Notes: a model not told the origin generated them from the letters alone. Positions 1 to 11,337 are shown, numbered from the stretch's first letter. The stretch is 64,000 bases of DNA from Pseudocercospora fijiensis CIRAD86 (GCF_000340215.1 NW_006921533.1:7603671-7667670); one strand, 5' to 3'. Numbers and translations: made by a program.

Positions 1-1076
1 AGTTATTATCGTTATATAAAGCTAACGCAGCCTTTAGATCCTTAAGCGATATTTCCTAATACTCCGGGTTCTGCTATACTATAAAGTCGGCGATTCGGTT
101 ACTCTACTTCCTTATAGAGGTATTTAGAGCAACGTGTCGAAAGCGATAGTGCTAAGCAAACCGACCGTCTTAGTATTTAAGTATATATTCAATGTATTCC
201 TCGTACGATACACTACGCTATCGGGCCTCTACAAAGTTACCTACGCCTATTAGATAGAGGGTTAGAAAGGCGAGAGACAGCAATGCTATAGACTTATTGA
301 ATTTAGACAGCGGTATACGGTTATAGGGCGGCATAGTTAGGTAGTTCTATAGGGGATCTCCTAGACTATCGTACTAAGAAGCTTGTAGACGAAGCTCGTT
401 ATCCTTCTCCTAACGCTACTGCTCCTACTAATCGACGACTTCTTACAATTGCTAGCGTTAGTCTTTAGGTATACGAGCTTAAGGCAATACCGACTCGAAA
501 GGGTAGTCGGCAAAGTTATCCTCTTCCTTAGTAGCTTCTTAACTTTAGTCGGCAGTTTGGTTAGCAGCTAGTACTAGTACTAGTAGAGGAAGGTCTTCTT
601 CGGTATAGTACTAAACATTAACACGGTCTATAACGTTATCGTCTTCTAGTAAACTAGATAGGCGCGTCTCGTCGATACGGAGACTAGTATAGCCTTTATA
701 ATTGTCTTTAAGATAGAATAGCTACTAACGGATAGCGGCTTAACGGACACGAAAGTTACGCTTAAATATACGCTTCGTAGTATTATTACCTTAGGCTAGC
801 CGAAGAAGGACCGTCTCGAGGTGCTTAGGCAATAGAGGAAGTTCTTTCTAAAGCTTGCTAGTATCTCGTAGAAAATTAACGACGTTGTTCTTATAGCGAT
901 ACTAGGTACCTTTAATAAGCCGCATCTCGATATATATATAGACACGGGCGATAAGAATCTCCTCGATTATCGTAAGCTAAAGAAGGTATACTAGATATTC
1001 GCCGGGGTCTATAAGGTTAGCTGTTAATATAAGATTGGGCTCCTTAGGCTGCTTGTTCTTATCGCGGGTAACTCGA
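1..1076 (-). mobile_element. RIP-degraded Helitron, replicase gene part 2 (runs off the left edge)
   Basis: Read on the minus strand, this stretch gives a recognisable but stop-riddled Helitron replicase. The CRVTRDKNKQPKEPN block and the LT-IEE-LIARV block (about 800-1076) match the domain that precedes the rolling-circle replication initiator in fungal Helitrons. A segment with PLSKFNKSIALLSLAF and DGRFA (about 60-330) matches the Helitron_like_N region. Many in-frame stops are TAG or TAA where Trp or Gln is expected, as CpA-to-TpA mutation would produce. The HUH nuclease and helicase parts would lie beyond position 1. The first part of the same gene is at 8199-9480, separated by a gypsy insertion. 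The family call rests on motif recognition, not on a search. Confidence 0.8.
1072..1076. repeat. Left target-site duplication CTCGA
   Basis: CTCGA lies directly outside the left LTR and matches 8194-8198. A 5-bp duplication is typical of Ty3/gypsy integrases. Confidence 0.8.
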
Positions 1077-1274
1077 TATAAGAAGGGTTATATTAGCAGG
1101 TAGATAGGGTAGTAGTAAATTAGTATAGTATTCGATAGAGATCTAAGAGGAGAGGGAGGAAGGCAGGCTAGTTAGCCTAACGCTAAGCGCCAAGCCCTGC
1201 CTAAGGCATTAAGACCCTAGCTTCACTCGAGTCTAGTTATATGCCAATTACGTATAACCTCTTTAGTCCTAATA
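1077..1274 (-). repeat. 3' LTR of the gypsy element
   Basis: Aligns without gaps to 7996-8193 at a constant offset of 6,919. By eye there are 8 differences in 198 positions and all are C/T or G/A transitions. On the element strand it begins TATT (decayed TGTT) and ends TTATA. Confidence 0.9.
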
Positions 1275-1280
1275 CACGCT

Positions 1281-1293
1281 TCCCTTCTAAAGG
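1281..1293 (-). other. Polypurine tract
   Basis: On the element strand the sequence just upstream of the 3' LTR reads AGAAGGGAAGCG, a purine run in the position expected for the plus-strand primer of LTR elements. Confidence 0.55.
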
Positions 1294-2899
1294 CCGCGCC
1301 CTCGTAGCCGGTCTATGTCCTATTCTCAACCTCTGTCGCTGCTAACTTAGCAGGTCTAGCAAGCTTCTTAGTCCGCGCTAAATTGAATACGCAATTACCG
1401 ATTATGTAACTATATTAAACCTTACCTCTAATACAATATAATGTCTAACTCTAACTACGCTATCCCTATATACAATAAAGGGATATATAACTACAAGAAT
1501 TGAGGACTATCGACTAATTATAATACAAGCGCGTCTTCCCTACTATAATAGGTAGACGTACGAGGTATTGTAGTACTACCTCCGTTCTAAGTGATGTCGT
1601 ATCGAGTTCTTTGCGTCTACTCTTAAAAGACCTAGCAATGTCCGCTTCCGAGGGTTTGTCCGTTCCGAGGGTTATTATTCTTATTGTTCGTAGTTTCGCT
1701 AGCCCTAATTAGCTAGGTTTAGTAGCCTTTAAGTGTTAACTAATCATATCTTTTCAAAAAACTTAGTTCTTCTAGTTTCTATAGGTAAAGGCTATTATAA
1801 GTGTAGTAGTAGAGGTTCGCCTCGCTTAAAGGGTTAGATAGATCGAGGAGTAACCTATTGTCCGCAAGATCGACCCCGGCTAGCTTAGCTCTATAGTTTT
1901 GCCCTTAGTTAGTTAGTCTATTAGTCTACTTAATCTTTTAAGCGGCTTAAAGTTTGACTTAGCCTCAAAGTTTGATCAAAGTTTTAATTAAAGGTGCCTT
2001 AGAGTTTTAGTATAGGTAAGGTCGACAATAGCAAGTAATATTAATAATAGCGACGCTAGTCGTCTTAGCGCTAACTTTACCTTCTTCTAATTTCCTTCTT
2101 TAATTAATACAACTCGGTAATACCGTTACTAATATAGCGGTGTCCTTCCTTTCCTAAATATTAATATACTCCGCAATACTATTACTAATATAGCCGCGCC
2201 GGCCGCGCCGTCCTTACCGATTGCCTAGGCCTCGAGGCCTCGATAGAATAAAGGAACAAGAGGGGGACCTAAGTGCTAGGAGAAGGCCTTGTAGGGCGTA
2301 TTAGTAAAGAGGTAGAGCCCTTAAAAGAGCGTGCGATTAGTTAACGCGTCGTAGCGCGCTTGTTAACACTCGGTGCGCGTTCGCTATAGTAGTATAGTCT
2401 TATTGTCTCTTGTTACTAACAATTGCTTATAGCTAATTAGTTAGCTAATAGCACCCCGGGGGTAGCATTAATCCTAGGCCTTAATAGTAACATTATAAGC
2501 TTTTAGTCTTCTTCTTGTTCTTCACACTAGTCTAATACTTATCTAATAACTTAGTTATATCTTTAAAAGAGTCTTCAGCTTCCTACGAGTCCTATTTAGG
2601 TAAATAGCCTTACTATCTTAGTAGGTACTCCTTCTTGCCTTACCTAGTACGATACTGTAGGATACGTTCTATAGACTACAGCTCTTTACTATTAGCTAAG
2701 ACTTCTTCTAACTTAGCAGGCGCTTTATCGCCTTCGCGCTAGTAGTATAGTTTAAGGAGGGAGATATAGAAGGTGTTATAGATAGTGTAATAGGGTAGAA
2801 GCTATAACTAGTAGGCCTAGCTATTACCCTTCGGTTCTCGGATACGAAATGGGCTAATGTATCTTAGTGCAAGTTTAGGCCTTGTTTTACTATTAGGCG

Positions 2900-5813
2900 A
2901 TAGGTGTTTGCGGATACGGAGGTTCTTAGTGCTAAGCATAACTATATCGCCTTGTTTAAAGGTTATTAGTATATAACGCTTATCGTAGTAGGCCTTTTAG
3001 TATTCTTAAGCCTTTGTCAACTTCTTAGCTATCTTAGTATAGATTTCTCGCATCTTCTAGATACGTTCTATTGCCGCTAGTGTCTCTAGTACTTAACGCG
3101 CTTCCCTTTCCTTACGCTCGGCCTCGAGCGATAGTAGGTCTTGTAGCATAGCAGCATTCTAGCCTATTATAGCTATATAGGGCGAGATCTTAGTTAATAA
3201 ATATACACTATTATTATATACGAATTCTGCAGGCTATAGGAGGTTAACCTAATCCTCGGGGTTCTTATTAATATAGCTACGCAGGTACTGCTATAGGGTA
3301 GCATTCTGCCTCTCTGTTTAACTATTAGTCTATAGATAGAAGGCTATTAACAGCCGATATTTCAGTCTTAGCTGTAAGCAAATCTCGCTCTAATAGTAAG
3401 ATATAAATGTCGAGCCCCTATCGGAGACTATCCCCTTAGGGGTTCCCTAATAGGTATAGAAGATGTTACTCTATAGCGCCTCTACTATATTAATAGTAGT
3501 CTAGTCTTTCCGAGCGGGAATATAGCGAGCACCCTTAGTAAATCGGTCTATAACGACTAGTATAGCGTTAAAGACGTCCTTGCTTCCTTTTCGCTTAGTA
3601 GGGGGAAGACCTATAATAAAGTCTATTATAAGCTCTGCAAAAGGCTTCTTTAGAACAGGGAGTAAAGACAACTCGCTAAATAGTAAGTGCTTTAGTGCTT
3701 TAACTCGTTAACATACGGCATACGTGTTTACGTAGTCCTTTATATCCCGCTTACTATTTAGCTAGTAGTATATACGCGATAGTAACTCGTGCGACCTCTC
3801 TATACTATAGTAACCGGCAAGCTTACTATTATAGTGTCGCTTAAGAAGCTCTTATCGGATCGAATGCTCGGTAGGGACATAGAGCCTGCCCTTATAGCGT
3901 AAATAGCTATTAGCATCGATCGACCAATTCTTACTAGATCTAGTCTTACGGCCACTTCTAAGCTGATCTATACGAGTAGTAGCAAAAGCGTCCCTTTGCT
4001 AAGCACGTAACAGCTTATCTATAAACGCTCGTCTATCCCCTTCTGCAAGTTCGCTTAATAGCACCCTCGCTGTCTTGTATAGTACGCACTATATGCATCT
4101 AGTAGTACTAGCAGCCGGATTAACTATATTAGTGCTTTAATCGCTGTTACTATATATAGCAATATCGACTAGGGAGTTATTATAACTTCTCCTGTCTGTG
4201 TCCTTAGCCCTTGCCTTAATACGTACTGTTAATATAGCAAGAGCATTAATATGCTTTAAGCCGTCGCGGAGTCCGGTAAGCCGCTTATCCTACGCTTGCT
4301 TATTAACAATACGGGCTATAGCAATCTTATGCTATAGGGTTAGAAACAATGAATTAATAGATTGCTAAGTCCCGCTATCGTAATTAGGTCGCCTCGATAG
4401 GCTATTAGTAGGGTTACTTACGCCTAGCCGATATAACACATTAAAATCAAACCTAGCGAGGTAGACGGCCTATCTAGCCTATCGACCTATAACTCTAGTA
4501 ACCTTAGTAATACTACGGAGGTTGTTATAGTCTATATAGACCTGTATCGTATATTAGGCCCTATCGAGGTAATGCCTCTAATACTTAAAGGCCTCGACAA
4601 TAGCTAAGAGCTCTTGCTCGTAGGTCTCGTAGCGACGCTTAGCATTAATTATCTTCCTCGAGAAGAAGGCAATCGGGTACTAGTAATTATTATCAGCCTG
4701 TTGTAACATAATAGCTAATATAGCAAACTGTAAAGCGTTAGTCTTAATGCGGATCTGTTTGCTTAGTACGAAATAGTGCAATAAGGGGACTTTAGTAAAG
4801 CGCTACTTTAAACCGTTAAAAGCGGCTCGCGCCTTATTAGTCTATTTAAACTCCCTAGTCGGGTTGGCCTTAGTTTTAGTAAGCTCAGTTAGGGGCATTA
4901 CATGCCGTAAATAGCCCTTAATAAATCGGCGATAGAAGTTAGCAAAACCGAGAAACGACTATAGCTCCTTAATTAACGTAGGAATAGGCTATTTAGTAAT
5001 GGTTTTAATCCGATTAGGATTAGCCTTAACACCCTTAGTTAATACGAGGAAGCCGAGGAATAACACCTCTTTAGTAGCAAAGGTGTATTTAGAAGGCTTG
5101 TAATACAAGCTATAGGCCCTTAGGCGATCGAGTACCTTGCGGACTATAGCCTAGTGTTCCGCAATGTTAGGAGAGTGTATATAAACTAGGATGTTATCTA
5201 GGTAAACTATATAGAGGTAATCTAATAGGCCTAACAGGGCCCGATTAATATAGGACTAGAATGTAGCAGGGGCATTAGCTAGCCTAAATAGTATAACTAA
5301 GTACTTAAAATGGCTATAGCGAGTACGAAAGGCTGTCTTCTATTCATCGCCCTTACGAATACAAATGCGATAGTATGTATCCTTAATGTCTAGTATAGTA
5401 TAGTAGTAGGCACTAGAAAGGCGGTCGAGGGTCTTATTAATAAGCGGAAGTGGATAGCGGTCTTTAATAGTAACAGCATTAAGCCTACGATAGTCGACAT
5501 ATAGGCGTAGGCTACTATCCTTCTTTAGTACGAACAGGATAGGTGCACTAGTAGGGCTGTTACTATACCGAATACGACTATTAGCTAGGTTTTCTTCTAG
5601 GTACTTACGCAATATAGCAAGCTCGCGCTTACTAAGGTTGTAGAGTAGTCTAAAAGGAACCTCCTTGCCCTCTATAATATCAATCTTATAATCCGTCTCT
5701 TTAAACATAGGCAATGTCGATGCTAGGTAGTGTTTGAACACATTAATATAGGTCTCTCGAATAGGTTCTAGTATGCGCCTAAGTTGTTTAGGATCTATGC
5801 TATTAGGGGGCAC
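2900..5813 (-). pseudogene. pol (reverse transcriptase, RNase H, integrase), RIP-inactivated
   Basis: A 157-codon open stretch (5813-5340) carries the gypsy RT start, including [18 protein letters not shown] and a DIKDTYYRI block. It ends at a TAG where a conserved Trp is expected; the same frame then continues KTAFRTRYSHFKYLV. The active-site motif follows at 5193-5204 and reads YLDN, with the second catalytic Asp changed to Asn. RNase H (about 4450-4760) shows KTNAL where its acidic start motif should be and QELLAIVEAFKYQRHYL further on. Integrase (about 2900-3885) shows a zinc-binding region with HYNSKLAGYYSIERSHELL, then IIDFIIGLPP and a GIVSDRG block. In several places Cys, His or Asp ligands are replaced through C-to-T or G-to-A changes. 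No functional product is expected. Confidence 0.85.
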
Positions 5814-6496
5814 TAGTTTATCGTTATTACTACCGAGCAGGTCGGTAGTCGGATTAGCTAAGGCAGGTGTTAGGTTGCCAATAAATAGGACCCTAATATC
5901 ATTAGGACACTCGCTAACATTAATGTATTTAATGTCCTCTTTCCTAGCGATTCCAAATCGCTACTTCTAGAGGCCTAGGTCTATAGCTATAGCGTAGTAC
6001 TTAAGAATAGGGTTGCTAATAACAATAGTAGCTCCCCTATATAGGTTGTCTATATCTACTACGTAGGCAGTAAAGTCTAGTAGGCGTTTATTTCCGAGGT
6101 CGTCCTTTAGGGCTATAGGAACATAGTAGGCCCTATAGGTTAAGTGCCGAGCGTCATTAAACTAAGCAAGGGTTAGTAGGTCAGTCTTCGGCAGTTGTCG
6201 AAGGTCTAATTGCTTAGCTAGGCGATAGCTAATAAGGGCACTAACTAAATTTCCTAGATTTAGTATAACCTTAGTTTAATAGGTAGTGCCCTTCGTATCC
6301 TATACAAGGTAGGAGCGTATTATAGCTAGCACAATGTCGATAGTCTTACGCCGTACAAGGCTAACAGTTAGTACGGCGCTTATTCTTTTTTCGACTAATA
6401 AGAAGGTTGGCCTATAGGGGTAGCGTTAGCTACTAAAAGGTGCTTTCGGTACTTAGTAGTAGCGCGGTCGATTCGGGCCTAGTCCTTAGGTTTGTC

Positions 6497-6538
6497 GCAT
6501 TGGCCTAGTAGATAGCTAGTGCTATTACAATTAAAGCA
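6497..6538 (-). pseudogene. gag zinc knuckle (CCHC) with His changed to Tyr
   Basis: The minus strand encodes CFNCNSTSYLLGQC, with the C-x2-C-x4-[Y]-x4-C spacing of a retroviral-type nucleocapsid knuckle. The third zinc ligand, normally His, is Tyr (TAT at 6512-6514). A CAT-to-TAT change is a CpA-to-TpA transition, so RIP explains the loss. The surrounding gag region (about 6500-7900) is broken by stops. Confidence 0.75.
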
Positions 6539-7977
6539 CTTTAGTCCGGTTAGGGGATTGCTATAGCTATTACCGCTATTATTAGCCGAGCGATTAGTAC
6601 TATAGAGATACGAGCCCCTTCTACGGCCCCTATTACGGCCTCCTCTATACGGCCGTCGGCTACGGCTTCTCCTACGGTCGTTGTTGTTGCTACCTCTATT
6701 GTTAGCACTAGTGTTGTTCTAATACGAACCTTGATTTCCTCCGCGGCTACGATAGGTGGCTAGGCGTATCTTAGATTCTAACCGTTATTAGAGCTATACT
6801 ATACGCTCTATAGTCTCGACTTCAACTATGAATTAAATGCGTATAAGATTAGCCTATTCAAACACACGGCGGCGGTCCAATTTAAGGACTAATTCCTATC
6901 TTAGTTTTAGGCGTATTTCCGAGATCTATATAGAATTAGTCTTAGCCGGAAGGTTATCCTCGAGGGTCTTTAAATAGGCCTTAAATGAACGAGCCGACTA
7001 GTCAGTCTTTTGTTTGGCTCGAAGGTATTAGTCCTAAGCATACTATTGTCTTAGTATCGGGTTTCTAAGAGTGTCTAGTATAATAGTCTTATAGGTTTTC
7101 TACTAAATAGCAGTCTGATTATTAAAGGAATCGAAATAGTCGTCCTAGGTGCGCTTTAGGTCACTATTGATGTACTATATAGCGTAAACAACTAAGGAAT
7201 AGTCGTCTAGAAGAGCCCTTAGTGCATTTCGCTAGTTAAGCTTATAATTACGTATATAATTATTGTATTACTTGCGACTAGAGCTATCAAATACGGTGCA
7301 GTCCTTAAGTTTAGCATCCTTCTTCTAGACTAGGACTGATAGTAAGGAGGGCCCTGCTATCGGCTTAGTATTAGTTATTAGGGCCTCCTAAAGGCGGCGA
7401 ATTTCGAGGAGGTTGTCCTTTAGCTATTGTTCTTAACGTAGGGCAGTAAGCCTGTTTTAAGTAGCTTCTTAAAGTCTCGCTACTAGCTAGGGGCTAAAGG
7501 CTAGCTAGCTATATCGTCGATTAACAATATTGTTAAGAATGTCGTTAATAGGTAATTCTAGATTATTACCTAGAATTGTAGGTTCTTCTTTAATAGGCTC
7601 TCCGGTAGGCTCTTTAGTAGGAGGTACTTTAGTAGGCACTTTAGCGGGAACTGTACTACTAGCGTTGTCGTTGCTAGCGCTGCTAGCAGCAGCACGGTTA
7701 TTATTTCGTAATAAACCGGCTATTGTAAGGGGCGATACTAATAATGTATTATTAGCCCCTAAGATACGGATATAGCGGAGTTAGTAGATATCGGTCTAGT
7801 ATGCTTAACTTAGTATAATAGGCCGTATAGAAGGCCTTGCTTAATAATTAGTACGGTTGTTTCGATAGAATAGTACGTATAGGTCCTGTTCTTCGGGCGC
7901 AATATAGTTAGATTAGTCTTATTCGTAGCTATACCGCTAAAAGCTTGAAATAAGAACTATCTAGCTACTACCCTTAA

Positions 7978-7995
7978 AGGGTAGATCGAATACTA
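7978..7995 (-). other. Decayed primer-binding site
   Basis: The element strand directly inside the 5' LTR reads TAGTATTCGATCTACCC. A tRNA primer-binding site normally starts TGG here; TAG fits one TpG-to-TpA change. The primer tRNA was not assigned. Confidence 0.55.
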
Positions 7996-8193
7996 TATAA
8001 GAAGGGTTATATTAGCAGGTAGATAGGGTAGTGGTAAATCAGTATAGTATTCGATAGAGATCTAAGAGGAGAGGGAGGAAGGCAGGCTAGTTAGCCTAAC
8101 GCCAAGCGCCAAGCCCTGCCTAAGGCATTAAGACCCTAGCTTTACTCGAGTCTAGTTACATACCAATCACGTATAACCTCTTTAGTCCTAACA
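7996..8193 (-). repeat. 5' LTR of the gypsy element
   Basis: On the element strand it begins TGTTAGGAC, keeping the canonical TG start, and ends TTATA, where TA replaces the canonical CA. It differs from the other LTR only by transitions. The decayed primer-binding site follows directly. Confidence 0.9.
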
Positions 8194-8198
8194 CTCGA
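8194..8198. repeat. Right target-site duplication CTCGA
   Basis: CTCGA lies directly outside the right LTR and is identical to 1072-1076. Counting it once restores a continuous Helitron frame across the insertion. Confidence 0.8.
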
Positions 8199-9480
8199 CA
8201 CTTCTTATAGATAAGGTATATAGCAGAGTCTTCGCGAGTATCTAACTATATATTAAACTACCGCTCTTTATATCCCTTCTATAGCTCTTTATTCTAGCAA
8301 GTCTCTATCTTCTCCTCTTCTAAAGTAGTAAAGAAATCTTTAACTAAGCCGTAGTCGATATCGGCAAGAGCCTTCTAGCTATTAAGATTAGTGCTAACTT
8401 AAATAGGTAGATCGACTAGGTTATCGGTAAGGAAGTAAGTACGAAGAGCTTACTTATAGTAATCGGCGCGGGCACGGTCGCGTTAGCTAGGTCGGGGCGT
8501 GCGATAAGGCGGTAGATTATTCTCGTCGTTGCGGACTATACGGTAAGGTATACAGCAGTTCTCGAGTTCTTAAGAGCTATCGGGTAAGTAGAATTCGTAT
8601 CGCTTAGTCTTATAACGACGAAGGATACACTACTTATACTAATCCGCTTTATTATTATGTCCTTTAGCGTAGTAATAGTATACGTTAATGCCCGGATCTA
8701 CCTTAGGTACGTTGTATTTGCGGGTAATAGCGCGGGGCTAGTCGTAGATACTACATTTAAACTAGCGTCGAGCGTTGCGAATTAGTAGATTGTTTAGATC
8801 TCTAGTAGGTAGGCTAACATTACTAAAGGCAGAGCTCGGTATAGGGGGGTCGCTGCCGTAGTCGGTCTATTAGCTTAGCTAAACGGTTTGTAAAGACTGC
8901 TACTAAACTTGTTAGCTTAGCTAAACAGTTTATAAGGATTGCTACTAGCCTACGAGGACTTTAGCGATAGTAGGGGTAGGAGGTAGATGTTTACTAGCGC
9001 GACGTTCTTAACGGTATTGCTAAGAGATAGAAGCAACTTATATACGAGTAGCTATAGTTGCTAGGTCGTTACTGCTATATTAACCGCGCGGCCGAAAGTC
9101 TAGTCCTAATCTAGAAAACTAAGTAGGAACTAGCGGTAGACCTATTAATCCTTAGGGCGGCGGTAGATTGCGCTTAATTAGATCGCTAGTAGTCGAGGCT
9201 AAGGAAGGCGGAAGTATAGAGAGTATAGAGCTTAGCGTAGGGGAAGGCGCAATAGTAATCGGGTTAGATACGGCGCTAGTACTAGCTCGCGGAGTTGCTA
9301 GGCGGCTACGCTTTACTAGAGTCGAAGCAATAGTATCCTTATCGTTAGTATTACGCGCGTGCTTCTTAGACTTCTTTATTACGGTATTAGCAAGTCGACA
9401 TCTTAAGTACTATACTATCGGTCGCGTGCTCGTCTTATTGCCGCGAAGGCTCTAGAATTAAGTAGCCTTCTTACGCTTAT
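8199..9480 (-). mobile_element. RIP-degraded Helitron, replicase gene part 1 (N-terminal region)
   Basis: This is the upstream half of the Helitron gene interrupted at 8194-8198. Minus-strand translation gives long open stretches such as PRAITRKYNVPKVDPG and YYYYAKGHNNKAD (about 8600-8760). They are broken by TAG/TAA codons at positions suited to Trp or Gln. Near 8200-8300 the frame reaches YLIYKKCRVTR, which continues into the copy left of the retrotransposon once the element and one target duplicate are discounted. The N-terminal part is not a domain I can name; Helitron N-termini vary. The right end of the element is not resolved and 9480 is only where I stop seeing coding-like sequence. 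I did not identify a 5'-TC terminus. Confidence 0.65.
8870..8949 (-). repeat. Two direct repeats of 42 bp inside the Helitron gene
   Basis: The copies start at 8870 and 8912 with TTAGCTTAGCTAAAC. Differences are mostly transitions. The period equals 14 codons, so it probably reflects a duplicated peptide in the ancestral replicase N-terminus. Confidence 0.7.
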
Positions 9481-11179
9481 AATAGGAGACGCAGACTCGA
9501 CTGTTTTAAGTAGTAGCCTCGACTTCTTTATCGTTAAGGGCAGGGTACTAGATGTCTTCCTCGTCGGTACGGTTAGGCGGAAGATTCTTACGTAGATCGC
9601 TACCGCTAGGAGGGCCTTATCCGCCTAGTACGCTAGTAGCGGCTTGCTAACCGAAGTGCTAAACGTCGGCTATATTTAGATTAGGGGAGAAGCTACGAGC
9701 TAAAGTTAGCTATTAGAAGGAAAGCGGAAGAGGGTAGGTAGAAGTAGTAAGGAGGAACGCGGAAAGTAGGAGTTAGAAGGTAAAAGAGGAAGGCAGAAGG
9801 CGGAAGGCGCTCTCTGTTTATAGAACGCTAAGCTATACCGAATTAGGCCTAGAAGGTAAATGCGGCTTCTAGCATGTAATAGATTAGACTTGCTATACCT
9901 AGCTAAAACCTATATCGCTCTTAGTACCCGCATTGCTTTGCTAACGTTATCGCTCCGGATAGGCTAAGCACTCGCTAAGGCTCGACTTAACCTGCCCTCT
10001 ACTATAGTATCCTTATCTTTTTATCCGACGTTAGCGTTCCGGACAAGTTAAGCACTCGCTAAGGCTCGGCATTAACTTGCCCTCTACTTTAGTACCCTTA
10101 TTACTTTTGCTAACGTAGTCGCTTAGGGTAGAGGGGATAGTCGCTACGCCTCCTAAACCCCCCGTACCTACCGCTTTAGTATCTATATACGATTAGTAGG
10201 TCTTTAATCTAATAATAGCTTAGCAAAGGGTCTGTTAAGCGCAGGTCCTTATTAGCTATGCTTCCTTTTACTTTAGCGTAGAGATTAGCTAGGTCTTATC
10301 TACTAAAAGCTACGGTACTGTTCTCCTACTAGTAGTTTGCTTCGAGGTGCCTAAGGCATCCGTCGTTATCGTATTAATCACTTTTACTAGCGTAGTTTTA
10401 CTAGAAATGCGCTTAATCGACTTAACTTAGTTAGCTTCGGAGTAGGCGAGTTTAGGTGCTAATTTAGTACGTAGCAATATCAATGTCGATACTAACTTAA
10501 TATTAATAATATAGCTTTAAGATACAGAATTGAACCCTTAACTAAAGTGTCGAAACCTTACCTACCTGCCTTCCCCTTCTAACTAAGCTATTACCCTAGG
10601 TAGCAGCAATAAGGGTATATAATAATACTGCAATTTACGACCTTTAACTAATAATAATCGACTAAGACGAAGCGTCGCCTAGCTATAACTAGGTAAGGAG
10701 TTGCAGTAATCCTTTGCGCCTAGTTATTAAGTTACGTAGGGAACCTAAGGGATTTAGGCTATTTAATAGTCTTTTCTAAGGCAGCTAGCAGCCTAATAAA
10801 CTAGTAGAGGTAACTGCCTATTATCTAACTCTAAAGAAATTAGTTCTCTAGGACAGGTTTTCTATAGCAGCGTTTCTTTTATAAGATTCGTATAAGGTCG
10901 AAGTCTAGTAGGTATATTTACTTAGTTAATTCGTAACTTGTCTTAAAGGGTTAAAAGCTCGAGGTCTATATCGTATCCGTAAGAGTAACTCCGGGTATTG
11001 CCTATCTACAGTTTTTTGCCTTTTAGTATTCTTCTTTTTTTTTAACTAAGTTCTTTATTTCTCTATATCCTTTATTACTAGTCCTTACTCTTCCTTTATT
11101 ACCCTTTTACTATTAAAGTTCGCTATAGATTATAAGGACGCTATAGGTTACTTGCGAAAGAGGCAGGTATAGGGATATA
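9481..11179. other. RIP-mutated repeat DNA of unknown identity
   Basis: The sequence has the same composition as the neighbouring elements: TpA-rich, poor in CpA and TpG, with frequent stops in every frame. It includes a purine-rich tract (about 9710-9800). I could not recognise a protein family. It may be the 5' noncoding part of the Helitron or another element. Confidence 0.6.
9943..10107 (+). repeat. Imperfect tandem duplication, period about 85 bp
   Basis: Two copies (about 9943-10021 and 10028-10107) share ACGTTA, AAGCACTCGCTAAGGCTCG and a TTAAC-TGCCCTCTACT core. Differences are mainly transitions. Confidence 0.7.
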
Positions 11180-11337
11180 GTATAGTGCTAGTCGTATAGT
11201 ATAGTGCTATTGTCGTATAGTGCTAGTCGTATCGTATTGTACTAGTTATATCGCATTGTACTAGTCGTATCGTATTGTGCTAGTCGTATCGCATTATACT
11301 AGTCGTATCGCATTGTACTAGTCGTGTAGCATTGTGC
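11180..11337 (+). repeat. Minisatellite, 19-bp unit
   Basis: Six consecutive 19-bp units of the form TAGTCGTATCGCATTGTAC occupy 11224-11337. More degenerate copies start at about 11180. Variation between units is mostly T/C and A/G. Confidence 0.85.

Larger units (their letters stand above)
1077..8193 (-). mobile_element. Complete but RIP-inactivated Ty3/gypsy LTR retrotransposon
   Basis: The element is 7,117 bp with 198-bp LTRs at both ends and the 5-bp target duplication CTCGA outside them (1072-1076 and 8194-8198). It is transcribed on the minus strand. The order is 5' LTR (7996-8193), primer-binding site, gag with a zinc knuckle near 6500, reverse transcriptase (5813 to about 5140), RNase H (about 4760-4450), integrase (about 3885-2900), polypurine tract (about 1281-1293), 3' LTR (1077-1274). 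RT, then RNase H, then integrase is the Ty3/gypsy order. CpA and TpG are nearly absent and TpA is abundant while CpG is kept, the usual sign of RIP. Stops occur throughout, so the copy cannot be autonomous. No chromodomain was identified. Confidence 0.9.

Noticed and set aside
9168..9455. 95-codon plus-strand frame in the RIP island
   Set aside because: The composition follows the mutated DNA, and it is antisense to the Helitron strand.
8199..9480. Possible Starship captain (tyrosine recombinase) in the RIP DNA
   Set aside because: The translated blocks continue into clear Helitron motifs on the other side of the insertion; no recombinase motif was seen.
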